Assembly (NCBI RefSeq): GCF_021134715.1
Contig: NC_060025.1
Location: 7,812,001-7,876,000, forward strand
Direction of reading: 5' to 3'
Length of the DNA: 64,000 nt
DNA from: Daphnia pulex
Taxonomy: Eukaryota; Arthropoda; Branchiopoda; Diplostraca; Daphniidae
Shown here: positions 50,401-63,199 of the stretch, one piece after another
Layout: every line of letters begins with the position of its first letter
Numbering within the stretch: the first letter of the stretch is position 1
Notes under the pieces: model-generated
What the model was told of the DNA's origin: nothing
Databases searched by the model: none
The model's input: only the letters and a program-made list of their open reading frames with translations
Program-made: the position numbers and the translations under genes

Positions 50401-51755
50401 CACGATGATTGGGGGGAGCACAGTCGCGAAGCCACAGCGGAACCACAATTTTATTCTTATCTTAATCCCTTCTTTTTGTGCGTGTGTGTGTTTTTGGCTT
50501 CGGATTCGATAGCTTTTCGTTCGATTTGCAGCGATTGGAAAAGAAACAGTTGCAAGTAAAACTGTGCGTAAAGCGGATAGTTTCCCTTTGATGCAGAAGT
50601 GAAGTCGTATAGGACGTTATGGAGATGTTGAAAGAGAAAAGGAACTGGATACGATAAACTGAGATGAAGGAGTGAACCGGATAAAGGAGCGAGGAAATAA
50701 AATGGCCGAAGAATAGTTTGAAGGATTTTTATTTCCGTCCTTGTCGTCGTGCGGTTTCTGACAACCTGGGTTCCAAGGGAGAACATTTCCTCGTTCCAGC
50801 TCTTGTCTTTACAGTTTCCCTTCTTTTTCTTTTTTGGTTCTATCATGGGCAACTGATGGTCCCTACCTCCAGCCTTGGTATATAAAAAGACAACGCCGGA
50901 GAAAGAAGATGGAGAGGACTTTTTTTCTTTTCTACTTTTTGTATTTTAGGGGGGGGGGAGCTTCCTAGAAGATTCCGCGTGAGCGAAATTCCCGAAAACC
51001 ATGTGTGTGTAGTTGTGTGTCTCTCGGTTCGTTTCCTGGTGGGCATTTTCCGTGGGCCCGTGACGCCGCCAAGGAGCGGGGTTGCCGCAGCAGTCTGTTT
51101 CCTTGCGTTTCAACGGTGACTCGGTCTTACCTTATCCTCTTCGTCGAAGCTTTGACTATTGCCACTTAATACTCTTCTCTTCTTTTTGTATAAAGGCCGT
51201 ACACTCAGCCACACTATCTGCGTTACTTGATGGTGGCAGGCATTCCGTGAACGGGTTCCTTGTGTGTATTGATCCCGCGTTTGCACTTGTGCATGAGAGT
51301 GAACCTTTTGAAACGTTTATTTCCGCGACTATGGAAAAGTGTAAGTGAGTGTTATGTGGGCGGGTCGTACGGCCGTCGGCTAGAAGAGCGGGCAGCTGTT
51401 CAGAGGTCGTGTCGGGTGGGAAAAAACAGGAAAAAGGGGTGAAACAGAATGCGAGAGTGAGCGTGAAAGAAGCTGTATAGTGAGGGAAATAAAGGCAGGA
51501 CGAAGAAAAGGAGCGCCGAGTGTCGGCCGTTCAAAAGTTGCTGGCCCACTGCGTCGTCGGTGGCAGTCGGTGACTGGACCTTCTTGTCTTTTGTGTGTCT
51601 TTCAACTCGTGGCGGATTTGACTACGACTTTCTAGTCTCTAGAGATTCTTGTCGTGTAATAGGAACTGGACTAGTGGAAAACATTTGGAATCCGATTGAT
51701 CCATCAAACAAGTTGTTGCGTCGTAGCAGTTTGAAACAAAGTAGACAGCAACACC
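44494..51755. other. Non-coding region left of the right-hand gene
   Basis: About 7 kb without a convincing coding exon. Frames here are short, low in complexity (Phe-, Lys- and Arg-rich from poly-T and poly-A tracts) and unsupported. RFX X-box-like gtggcgatggtaac occurs near 48238-48251. From about 51360 to 51755 the sequence is GC-richer, with CAGTCGGT near 51566, and probably contains the transcription start and 5' UTR of the gene starting at 51756. Confidence 0.45.
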
Positions 51756-54700
51756 ATGTCTACAAAGAAAGAAATGGCCAAGATTGATCAGATGGAAGCG
51801 GGATCTAATAAACCTAAGTCAGCGGGTAAATATCATTTGGGTGCATTCAATGTGTTGTTGTTGGTAGTGGTGCAGACGCTGCTGTTGTTGTATTAACTCG
51901 TGCATGCAGTTGTTGTGATGATGAAAGAGGAAAACAATAGTCGCTAGTTACAACAATGAATTGCGCAACGACTACAACATTGGATGAGCAAACGCAACTG
52001 CATTCACTAGTTGGAAGCCAAAGTCACGAGCATTGCTACCCCAGATATTGTTCTTGTTTATCTTGGCCATCTTTCGCCGCTGTCTCTTATCCAGTAACCC
52101 ATTTTCTTGCTTGTTTCATTTCCGAGACTGGGGACGAGTCCTACTTTCACAAAAAAGAAAATCCCATCCATCATTCTGGAGACGCAGGGTCCTGGGGACA
52201 AGAACGGGCGGGGACTTGTATACCTTTTCCTTGTTATTCAGCTTGGCCCTTACTTCTTGATTGAGGCGTCTGTCACGCGCGCTGCAACTCGTAATGAAAT
52301 CACCGTGTCGCTTGCAAAACAAACACGACGTCTAATGTCTTCTCAATCCGCTCAGCTTAGTGTAACCACCTGGCACCCGCCATTGCCAGTTAAGTGTGCG
52401 TGTCCGAAACTTCTTCTCGTTTTCTTCTCTTTGATGGAGTGCAAGTTTATTTCGGGATTTATTAAGTTATTCCTGCCTTTCTTTCATTTCGGACAGGAAA
52501 AGAAAAGGAAAGATAAAGACGCACAAGTTTGGAACTATTTTCGGGTAGGAAGCACAAAGAAAATATTAGTAGAAGAGTGAAATGAATTTTTTCGTTCGTA
52601 ACGGTACTTTGTAACGTATTTCTGCGTTCGTAATGTTACTGGGGTCTGAATTGAGTCGGCCATATCCGTCCAATACTGGGGAGCCCGCTGTTATATTTGT
52701 ATGAGCAGTGGTTGCGGCCATGGTGGATTCAATCTGAGGCGGACGGCTATGACTTGGCTCGAAACAAAAGACGATAAAGAGATATCATATAAAGGGTTGG
52801 AAAAAGGAAAGAGATAGAGAGAGGAAAGAGGGAGTGAAAGGGAGCCTTCGGCGCGGAATTCCTGATCATTCAGTTCCGTCTTTCGCCACGCTGGTCAAAG
52901 TGCTTGTGACTAGCGAGCTGGATATTGGTTTCCGGATCCCGCAACTGTCGCTATCTTATACAACGACCTATTTTTAGTGTGCGGCTCGTTTCGTCTCTTT
53001 TCACCGTAGCTTTGAGTCAGGACGAATGCGTGAGGGGTAGATGGAATCACTATATCAGGTTCCCTTGGTGGATGATGACATTGATGATCAGAGAATAAGC
53101 GGCTGACATCTTCGTCAGCTCGCGTTAGTAATGAAAATCTTGAATGGCGCAAATATGGAAGGGGATGGACAGGCGGACGGGTTGTTTGCAAAAATGGCCG
53201 TCATCATTAGAGTGATTGAAGCTAAAGTGGCACCACCCCAGATTATTACAATGAGACACTGTGAGAAGCGGGTGATTTCCTTTCTATTTCCTGGATAACC
53301 AGTCGAGGATGTTCTCCCATTTTTGAGTCCGTTCTCTTTCTCGAAGATTGCTCATTTCGATTCATGTATTCATCAGAAGGCAGGAAGAGGAAAAAGAAAA
53401 AAAAAGTACAAGAATGAGAAGAAGAAGCGAGGGCTTAACTGTTAAATGTGAGGCTCATACTTATGACCTCGTTATCCCTCCTCCTTTCAGCGCTGCTGTA
53501 GATGATGAGACTGCGAAAAAAGCGGAATAAATAGAAGCCTCTTCTGTTGAGACTCCTATGTTTATCGATCGCATTTTTTGTGTAGTAAGTATAAGTATGG
53601 GGGAAAAAGACGGGCAAGAACAGACCGAGCCCAGCAGCGGTCGGGAAACAAACACACATGGTCGGTCGGTCATTCGATCGCTGCACCGGTTGTCGGCAAT
53701 GTCTTTTCCGGACCCTTTTCTCTGTGCTTCCTTTGCTTCGGGTAATCTTCTTTTCTTTCTTTGAAAATAAAGAAGAGAAATTCATGAAACTGATGAAAGT
53801 CCTGGCATTATCAATGAAATCATTGACTTCTCTTGTGCGACACTAAAGAGAGTAGTAGAGCGTAGTAACCCATCGCAACTTTTCAACATTCTTTGGTTTG
53901 AAGTTGCCAAAATGAGAGTCCTCTTGAGCGGCTCATGGCATAACAAGCGTATCGTCCCACTATCGCTATTCAGAGTTGCACAGTCAGGCAATCGATCCTA
54001 TTCAACTATTTGTATTAGTAACATCGCCAATGACGTAGAATTGTGTAGAGATTTCGTATGTCTGCCACTCATGAATTTTTACATTCAACACTTTGGGGGG
54101 GAAACCTGGGAATTCATTGATTTTCAATCTGGATCACGCATTTTGTTTTTCTTGTTTACTTGTTTTATTTACTTTCTTCATTCTTTTCTTGATCTCTTTC
54201 TCTCTTTTATGTTTTGATCCGACGGCATCTTCTCTTTGTTGGCGCCGCAATATACTTCTGTACGTTGGCCGGATCTTCTCTCTTCGGTCGACAGACCCCG
54301 TCGGCTACAACATCAACAGAGGTGAGTCACACACACAAAATACTGACAGATACTATAACAATCGAAAGAACAAGTCTGGTAGTCTGAAATGTTTAAAGTG
54401 GCGTAAAAGAGTAGTAGGTCTTCCGCCGTTGCTGGTGCCTTTGAGGAACAAAGAAACGAATCATAATGATTTTCTTTTTCGATTTCTTTGCAACCGCTAC
54501 AACCGCCGCCACCATCAAACCAGCAACTCATTATGCAGAGTGGATCCGTGTTTTCTTCCACTTTATTTTCTACTTTCCCCGCTGGAAATCTTTCCCAATC
54601 CTTAGCACTCAAACACACAGACATCCCACACGTCGTGTTACGTCGGTGTAATGGCATTCAAAGCGGTTCAGCTACATAATTTTGATGGGGCGTTCCCGTC

Positions 54701-57700
54701 CTTCTTTTTCTTCGGGGTTTCTAGTCCCGTTTTTTTTATGCGGCTAAAAGAATGGATGACATATCACTTCTCGCTGAAAATAAAAAAAAAAACAGTAGAA
54801 AAACGGGAAGGAGTGAAGTATTAAAATCGAATAAAATTGAACGAAAGTTTCTTTGAATAGCGTCTCAATTGCTGCAGATCTCGTTAGACATGATCAAGAC
54901 TCCTTTCTTTCCTTCATATCTTTTGCCTTCCCATTGGCGACCGCTAGGTCTTTTTTACTTCTTTTTATTCTGTGGCTACGGACCGTCGTCTCAAAGCCAA
55001 CGGATCAGACTTTCCCGTTTTTTCTCCAGGTTGTATTTGATTTAATTCAGCTTTGACTCTCCCCCCAAAAAATATCCGGAACAAACTTTTCCGCCAAGAA
55101 ATCGTCGGCCTCACCCGCATCAGGGACACAATGCAATTTGCCGGACGTTGAACAAATTCTCTTTTTTCTTCTTCTTGAACCGTTTTTCACGCGTCACTTA
55201 AATCAATAAAAAATGTTTCAAAACAATTATGGGAACTGAGAGGGAAAAAAAGGCGACTTCTGAATGTACACACATCAAGGTGTTGATAGTGTATCGGGTT
55301 TGTGTGGACACACTCTACGCTTGTGTGTTACTTCTTTCTTGTTTTTCTTTTTTTTTCTGCCTTGGCTTCTTTTGGCTTTTCCTCTCGCCGAGAAGGCGGA
55401 GAGACGTCGGGCCATTAGTATAGAGTCTGTGCGCGCGGTCGCAGTCCAGTCACTTGTCCGCCGGTCTGGGCCTGAACGAGACCCATCAGATCGTCTCTCC
55501 CTCTTTCACTCTCTATTTTCTCGGTTGTTGATTTGGTGTTTCGCTTTCATCTTCAACCTGAAAATCAGTTGTCGAGAAGACGAACAAATAATTACATCAG
55601 TGACACGGAAACCTGTGATTGTTCCGTCGAAATATCACCGTGACACTGTGAGACTAGCAGGCGTGAGGAGTAGGAAAAAAAAGAATTTCTTTAGAATACC
55701 GGTAAGAAGTTGGATTTCTTTATCATTTTAGTTTCTTCTCCTGTTTGTTTACTTTGAACCCCCCCGCGTGTTGGCGCTGACGGCACCTTGTCATCATCCG
55801 CACCTGATGAGTTCTAGATGGTCTGTGTGTCTCTTTTGTTTGGTTTTGTCAGCTCCGGGTGTTGTTGGTGCGCTGTGATAGTTTCTCTCACACAAACTCA
55901 TTTTCTTAGTCCATTTTCCATTTATACAAACTGTGAAAACCAAGCAGACACCACAACATCTCCACTGACGCGTCCACACCATAGTCTTCTGGTCAATAAT
56001 ACCACAACATCCAGTCTTGGGTCGTCCAGTTGTTGTAGCCTAATTCAAGTGTAGCAGCAACTCAGTTGTGAGGAGGAATTCCAAGCCCAACATTCCCTTG
56101 TTGGGTGACGTGAATTTGGCTTTGTCGAGTGATCACGTCACGTTGCCCCTCGTCGCAACTTGTTCACGGACCGATAAACATTTTGAACGGGAAAGATCCA
56201 GCAACGTCGATGATGACGTCAGGTATTCTTGATCCATAGATAGAGAAAAGGCAAAAAGAAAACGAGAAAAAGGATGATGGAAAGGGCCGAGAGAATTGTG
56301 AGGTCTGAAGTAGCTTGAACCCATTCAATTTCGTACAATTCCATTGGCTTTTTACGTAAATCCGCATGAAGAATAGGAAGAAAAGAAAAGGGGAAATCAA
56401 CGTAAAATCATTAAAAAGTTTCTTGCTTGATCCTTTTGCATGTTTCTCTTGTCCCCCAAATTGCATTACGTACAATTTGAAAGATACACAGGGCGAAGAA
56501 AGGGGAAAGAGATAGTACTACATCATCTCGACTTCTTGCCTTCTCGAGTCCTGACGGCCGACAATAATGTAATTCGGTGGGCGGGAACGGGTAAAAGATG
56601 GAATGCTTTTTGGGGAGAGTTGGCCGCTAATGCTGTAGTCGGCTCAGACTAGACCCGAAACTGTAGAGTGTATTATAGTGCTTGCCTCTGCTGCTTTTCA
56701 GTTTCTCTGACGTTGCTGATGTCTCTTTTGTTTCCCTGTTGCCGCAACGCGCTGCTTTTGCCCCGGCCCCAACGGCGCTTGGAGTAACAATGTGTCGACC
56801 CCAATAGACGCGGACAATCAGTCACTCTCTCTCACTTCCCCCCTCGATGCAATTTCTTGCAAACAAGAATCTGTCAGGAATATTTGTGGAGAAAGAAATG
56901 GCGAGGCGAAGCGAAAAATCGCCATTACAATAATTCGTCTCGAGGAGGATCCGATAGGTCGGTGATCGTCTTGTGTCGCTTCCGTTGTCATTTACTTGCG
57001 GAATCAAATGTCAAAGGAAAAGGGATGAAATGACCGTGGTTGGGTCGCGCGCGGAATTATTGATTGCTTTGGGGAGAGCGTCGAGTCTTTGCCCGTCTTG
57101 ATGTGGCCAATTGGAACGTGTACAAAATCCTGTCGACGTGAGGTTTCTCAGCCCGCGACAGCAAACACGACCACAAGATCTCGATGTATAAAGAGGATAC
57201 TCTCTACGCCCGACATACAACCAATGCAAAACAACAAACATACAATAAGAGACTCCCCTTGGGCAACAAAACAAACGTAATGAGTGAGTTATCCCGCTGG
57301 ATGTATTCTGTGTGACATGATGATGCAGAGATACCGTAGGCTAGCCTTCTTCATTTCTCTTTCCTAGTTTCCGGTTCTGTCATTTTGTCCTTGCTCTATG
57401 GCACCGTGGTTTTTGTCTGCTCTGTGGCTCTCTTGCACGACTGGTCGATTATCATCTGGCGTTCCATCAAGTCTCCGATAGGAATCGATAGTTAATCCGG
57501 AGTTAATAAGCACAGGACAGAGTCATGCCGAACCTAACAGTTCTTTCCGTCTTGTCATTGAAAGTGAAATTTTGATTCAATGAACCAATTGATAATGTTG
57601 CTGAGATCGTGGGAATTCGATTTCCCAAATTATCATAGGCCGTTACGGAAACAACGGCCAATTTCGGTGTCGGTTTCGATTTGCTGTGCTGTGATGACAG

Positions 57701-60700
57701 CCGACTTTGGCTCCCAAACAGAGAGATTTGAAACAACTGACTTTTGACAAAGTGTGACAGTTCCACACATAATACAATAACGACTTTGGGCAGTTGCTGG
57801 ATACAGAAAGGATTAGCTTGATTGACGTGAATCCCATATTAATCATGGTGGAACTCGGGAGCTGATAGCAAATGGAAAAGCCAGGGGACTGTGTCTAGTG
57901 AGTGTGCCGTATTATGTTTGCCGGATCTGGTTCTCTCAGTTTATATGGTTGACTGGTTCGTGTCTAGCTTCATCGCCATCAACATGATATGATGATGACC
58001 GACATTGGGGGATGTACGAGGCTTTGAAGGAAAGTATGGTGGGCTGCGCATACATTACTTCCGGATCGGCCGGACCTTGCGCGAGGGGCAAGCAGCAGCG
58101 TAGAGTTTTTTGTTGCTTATTGTAATAACATCCGCCCACTGGGGGGCAGTAGAAAAGATAGTGGTGGTGGTGGTGTTGTCGAGTTCATATTATTATTTAC
58201 ACACGCACGCCAAATAGACATTACAACATTAAGAACAGAGAGCAGCCGAGAAGAGCTAGAGAGGTCCGAGACGGTTCTTTGTTTCCGACAAGGGCGGAGT
58301 ATGTCCATTTCTCTATGTTTCTTCTTTGGTTTGACGCTTGTAACGAGCCGCGGACGGTGATCTCGTCTTCGGAGCTGAATTCATATAAAGATAACACTTT
58401 ACGACCTCCTCCCCGCAATAGCCTGTCGTATTCCAATGGTCTCTATCTCTTTTTATTGGAGGCAATATCGCGAGTAGTGTGGCCATTTCCTGTCCCCTCT
58501 TGTCTTTCCGCTTTTCTCCTTTTATTTTTGCTCGCCTTCTTTTTGGTTTGATCCAAAAAGTGGAGGCGAAAGAAAGAAATTGGGTTGATGGATCTGCTCG
58601 GAATAAAACCAACAACACCCCCCAAAAATGGAATGGAGACGAGATAGAGACATTGCGTCGGTTGGAGACGCGGCAGCAGTTCCTTTCGCCAGAGAGTCGA
58701 TCGTGTTAGACGGAAATCAAAGAAGAAAAAATCCACTGCTATAGTGACGTCGTTCCCCATCCATCAGTTTCAATTATATTTTCCCTTCACTCTCCTTGTT
58801 TATTCTTCCTCTGTTTTGTTGTTGTTTTTGAAGGGTTTCGGAATAGGCAATGCCCATTCTTTAAATATTTCGATATAGAATGAAAATGTTTGAAAAAGGC
58901 TTCAATACCTTTTTTCAAGTGATTTAACTTTCACTCTTTGCTCTCAATTCCACTGAGCGTATTTCGCTCCCATTCTATCCGACGGATGAAATGAAACAGC
59001 AGTAGGACGTAAAGTTTGATTGGCTGGGTTCTGGAATTGGCGTAGAATCTAATCACCTGAATGGCGAGACACTTACTGTGACCCATCTATAAACTGGTCA
59101 TCCAGAATCTTCTGCAATCTCCATAACTTCACTGATTCACTGTGCCACCGATTGGATGCTGGACCGAATTTCCAGTCATAACCATCGCCTTACCAATTGA
59201 ACGAACGAAAGGTTCTTGAGAGTCTGTTAAAAAAGTGTGCGAATTCGCGGTGGCCATACGGATCGCGTCCGGTTTTTCTGGCATTCTTCCTTGCACTTCT
59301 CTGCTGACCGTCGATGCTATTAATGTCGAATCGCCATCTATAAATCTCCTTAAACCTCCCGAGACTTTGTTCCTTTTTTCTGCTTCATTCTGTCCTTTTT
59401 TCTTGGCATTGAAACAAAATAGGTGCGGCCCGCAACGGCAACGAAAAAGTCGCATTGGGTCTACCGCGCTTTGTCGTAAATCTTTGGTCGACGTATTATT
59501 ATTCTCAAATATATTTCAACACTCTCCTCCTAAGTCGTAAATGCCCTTATTGTCAAAGGGACCCCTCCTCTCTCGCCCTAACCTTTTTGCGTTATTCATT
59601 TAAAGCGATGCGGTGCTGTATAGATGTTAGGGCAAGTGAGAATCAAGGATTCTCGCGTATAGCTTTCGTGAGTTGCATCATTCAGCGCAGGTCGCAAGAT
59701 GTGGAAATGAGACGGCAGGGATTTACTGGTGTGGGTTATCTCCATGCAGTATTTCTACGCAATACATCTACATATATATCAGTCTGATTTAAGAAGTCTG
59801 CCGACAGCGACGCTATATAGTGCCATCCAACACGAGTTGATTGCGCGACGCAGCCGTGCGCGTTTGTCGGCTCTGTGTTTGTTGTCACCGCCGGCGCCCG
59901 TGACGGCACTCTGCGTTCTATACGTATAACAACCTCTTATTATCATTTTTTTCCCTTCCTAGTCAAGACGTGAATATGATGGTTGAAAAAGATTTGGACC
60001 AGTTCACCTATCATGCGGGGAGCCCAGAGGGATAAAATGAAAACGGGGTCGGCAGCAGTCAGGGTTTGATGCGACCAATATATTTGCGATCTTTATTTGT
60101 AAAACTTCCGAGATCCCGGGGAATGAAAAGGCAGTGGGTTGTTGTCATGGTAACTTTTGCAACATAGCGCTATAGGCGAGGGGTGGGTTGGCTGAGATAT
60201 TGCTTATCGTCGTTTAGTTTATTCTGGCAGCCACTGGGAGTCGTGTGGTAACACAAAAAGACCGCCCCGTCTGAAAAGCCTTCAGCTTTAATGTTTTTCC
60301 CCTTTTATCCGTCAGTATCCTGGGAAGGGTAGTGAGAGAAAGAACTTGATTATTTGTTGCTTTTCCCTCTTTTTGGCCAGAGATCATAAGTGGTCCTGCT
60401 AGCAAAAGAAAATTGTAATCGAATTAGACTAAGACTTCCTCTCTTAGATCCTCTTCGTACATATATCATCTCCTTCTGAAAGGCTGTCTTAATTGTCATC
60501 TTCAGTTACATTTTTTCTCGTGTAAGTTGTTGTTTTTTTTTCATTTCTCTGTATCTTGGGTCCTCTAGTCGTCTAGTGCGCTACCAAATCGTCGTCTGAG
60601 TGGAATCGTGACTGTTGTATCTGTTATTGTTGGCCGAGAATAAAAAAAGAGAGCGGAACATACGAAAAAATAGGACAGGAAAAAAAGGGAAAGGTTGAAG

Positions 60701-63199
60701 TGTTAGTCAGCGTCTTCCGTTCAGTCAGCTGGAGCAGTTTGTAATTGATGATACAGCGTTTGTTCATATTTCTTTTTTACGCCGGGAAAAGACAATCGTT
60801 ACAAAAACAGTAGTAAATCATTCGTGAAGGGTGGAGGAGTTTCACGGAATTCCATCTGCTTGAATCATGAATACGAAATAACTTCATTTTCGCGGGGTCG
60901 TCTGAGACGGAATAGTACTCTACTCTCATGCAAGTACTAGAATGGTTCAGCATTAAAATCTACTTTTTTCGTACTCGTCTTGTACCGTTCGTGAACTCGT
61001 GGGTGTCACTAAATTATTTTTTTTTTGTTTCCTTGTTCCACACGACTATCTTCAACCGATCCTTTCCAGGCAGCGGATAGGTGGCAGGATAGTCTTTTTA
61101 CGAGTATTTACGACACTCGGAATTAGATGTTTCATTTCTGCAGCTGACATTCTAGCGTGCGTTCTTTAAAAATTGAATGATTTCAACGATAGTTAAATAA
61201 ATAATTGTCGTTGCAAAACTTCGTTCGACACAGCCGAGCCACCATACTAGACTTGACCGGCTTCATGGCGATGAATTTTTCATTTAAGTAGGGGGGCCGG
61301 AAAAGACGACAGAAGTGCATTTGGCGTAATGAATTTCGTTATAGTGTTCAATGGAACTCCCCAAATCCCTAGCCATACAAAGACTGTCTGGAGATTTGTT
61401 GTCGCTTGGCTGTTAAAACGAATCATTCGCCTCCATTCTATTCTTTTTGGCTGCCTTCTTTGCTTTGTTATTTACTTCCGGTTCCGGTGACAGTTTTCTT
61501 TTTCCCCCTTTTTTTTATCGCTCCTAGCGCTGTCTGGAAGAGAAACGGGAAAAGGATATAAATGTGCCCGGTTCTCTCTTTCTCCGTATTTTTTCTTCAT
61601 TATGAAGCTCGGAGACTGCTTCTATAAATACTAAATTTTACTGCCAGTCCATCTTTCCGATCCGGCTGTCGCAGCAGACCAAACGCAGAATATCTCGACT
61701 CCGTAAATTCATAGACCTAAATAAACAGGATTCTCATTATGCCTGACGCATTGCCAACAAATTCTGCCTCGCGAACGGGCTTTTTGATTTCGATTTATTG
61801 CTTGCCTGCCAGATTCCAAACGCTTCCAACGTAGCATTAACATTTTTTGACCTAATTTTAGTTGCCCTGGATTAAATTCCCTAAATATTAGAGGCCTAAT
61901 TTGAATTTTCCAAAGATGATCGCTTAAATTCACATTGAACGCTGACCACTTTAGTTTGGAATGCAAAATATTTGATTTTGTTCTTTTTGTGATTTTTTTT
62001 TTTTAGTTTTTGATTGAAACGATTTTTTTTTTTTTTTTAAGAAATAGGCAAATAGCGAGTTGTAGGCTAGGTTGCGTCTGACATCTAGCGCTGAGTATAG
62101 GTACTGTATAGGAAAATCGGCCTTCAATCTTAAATACCTGAAAAACATACGAAGCTTTTTCACGTAATCAAGATTGAATTGCACACGTACACACATACAC
62201 AAGAGAAACTTTTATCAAACCAATAATCCAACTGTCATTGAAGATAATGAGTAACGATTGTTGATTGCTAATCGAAAGCCAACCACAAACAAAGGGTAGA
62301 AAAGGATTTCTTGCAAGAATGGATAAATCTCGTCGAGGTGGTGAGGAAGTTGATAACATGGCCACACGCAGCCGACGGAATGGCTTAGACTTCAGGCTCG
62401 GAGCTTGATGGATTTCGCCTTAATTGACAAAGCGATATCTTGCCGATTATTGCGTTCCGTTCACTTTGTGGTTCAAACGCGTTCTCTGGAACAAAAGGAA
62501 GACGGGATAGAACTTTTGTGGCTCGAGCGCCAATGTCAATGGGATAGGAAGATTGATTGGAGTTTTTATGTGTTACCGCTCGGAACATAACGCTCTATTT
62601 CTAGCTTTTTCTGTTCGTTTGTTGCAGCAAAATACGATCTTACACGCTACTACGAACTCGCAGACAACTTTGATATCCGTTTTCGGTCTTGTTCCTGCAT
62701 TTCGTTTACAGCCATCTCGAAAATTCGTATTCGTTTGCGAGAAAATTGATTGAATTGAAAGTGCGCTGCCATCATGTGCCGTCAGCTTCGCATGCTTTCC
62801 CTTCCACATTTTCTTAGAAATGTCATTTTTTTGTTTGTTGAATGTCAACAACGTTTGATCTCTTGGTTTTGTTAATGTTCATAATCCTGTTTGTGAAAGT
62901 AACAATAAGAACCATTATATGCAAACTGTTTCGTACAATTTGGGAACCTCGCGATTGCGTTTTTATAATATAGCGGAAGGAACATCTGTAAAAATGGGAG
63001 TTCAAACTGTGGAAGTGTCGTCGGTCAATCGCCCAAGTACTTTGCTGCCGCCGCCATTAGTACTACCCCCGACGACGACGGAATCACGTTCAATTGCAAT
63101 CACAGCCAGTGATGTAGAAAAAGGCGCCACCAGTGCTGATCAATGGGGCAAAAATATGCAGAGATGGCGCAACGATAACATTGACATCGGAAAAGGTTC
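51756..63199 (+). CDS. 5' part of an unidentified gene with an 11-kb intron
   Basis: Coding exon 1 (51756-51825) starts in good context (acaccATGTC), encodes MSTKKEMAKIDQMEAGSNKP and a few more residues, and ends in phase 1 at GTAAAT. Coding exon 2 (62974-63199) follows tataatatag and joins in frame as AEGTSVKMGVQTVEVSS, a proline-rich stretch (LLPPPLVLPPTTTE), then SDVEKGATSADQWGKNMQRW; it ends in phase 2 at GTAAGT. The 98 residues are hydrophilic, with no signal peptide or membrane segment. An internal ATG at 62994 could serve an alternative promoter. A phase-compatible downstream block (63334-63391, after ttcaaattag) ends with TAG and could be a short last exon, or the gene may continue outside the window. 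The protein family is not recognised. Confidence 0.55.
54295..54321 (+). other. Candidate 27-base microexon
   Basis: Bounded by ggtcgacag and a strong GTGAGT donor. It fits the phase-1 join between exons 51756-51825 and 62974-63199 and would insert nine residues reading DPVGYNINR. It is a multiple of three and contains no stop. Short open segments with splice-like ends are common by chance, so this is tentative. Confidence 0.3.
58161..58175. repeat. GGT microsatellite
   Basis: Five tandem GTG/GGT units within the 11-kb intron. Confidence 0.75.

Larger units (their letters stand above)
51826..62973 (+). other. 11-kb first coding intron of the right-hand gene
   Basis: Mostly non-coding, rich in poly-T and poly-A tracts and GA-rich stretches. 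Apart from a candidate 27-base microexon (54295-54321), nothing coding is supported. A perfect-looking X-box-like motif, gttgtcatggtaac, is at 60140-60153. Introns this long in otherwise compact genomes often hold enhancers or alternative promoters. Confidence 0.45.

Noticed and set aside
52107..54605. Several frames of 100-170 codons at 52-55 kb
   Set aside because: They are built from T-rich tracts and have no recognisable domain, start context or consistent splice sites.
55264..58760. Overlapping frames on both strands at 55-59 kb
   Set aside because: Same reasons: low-complexity Phe/Arg/Lys-rich translations, many overlapping on opposite strands.
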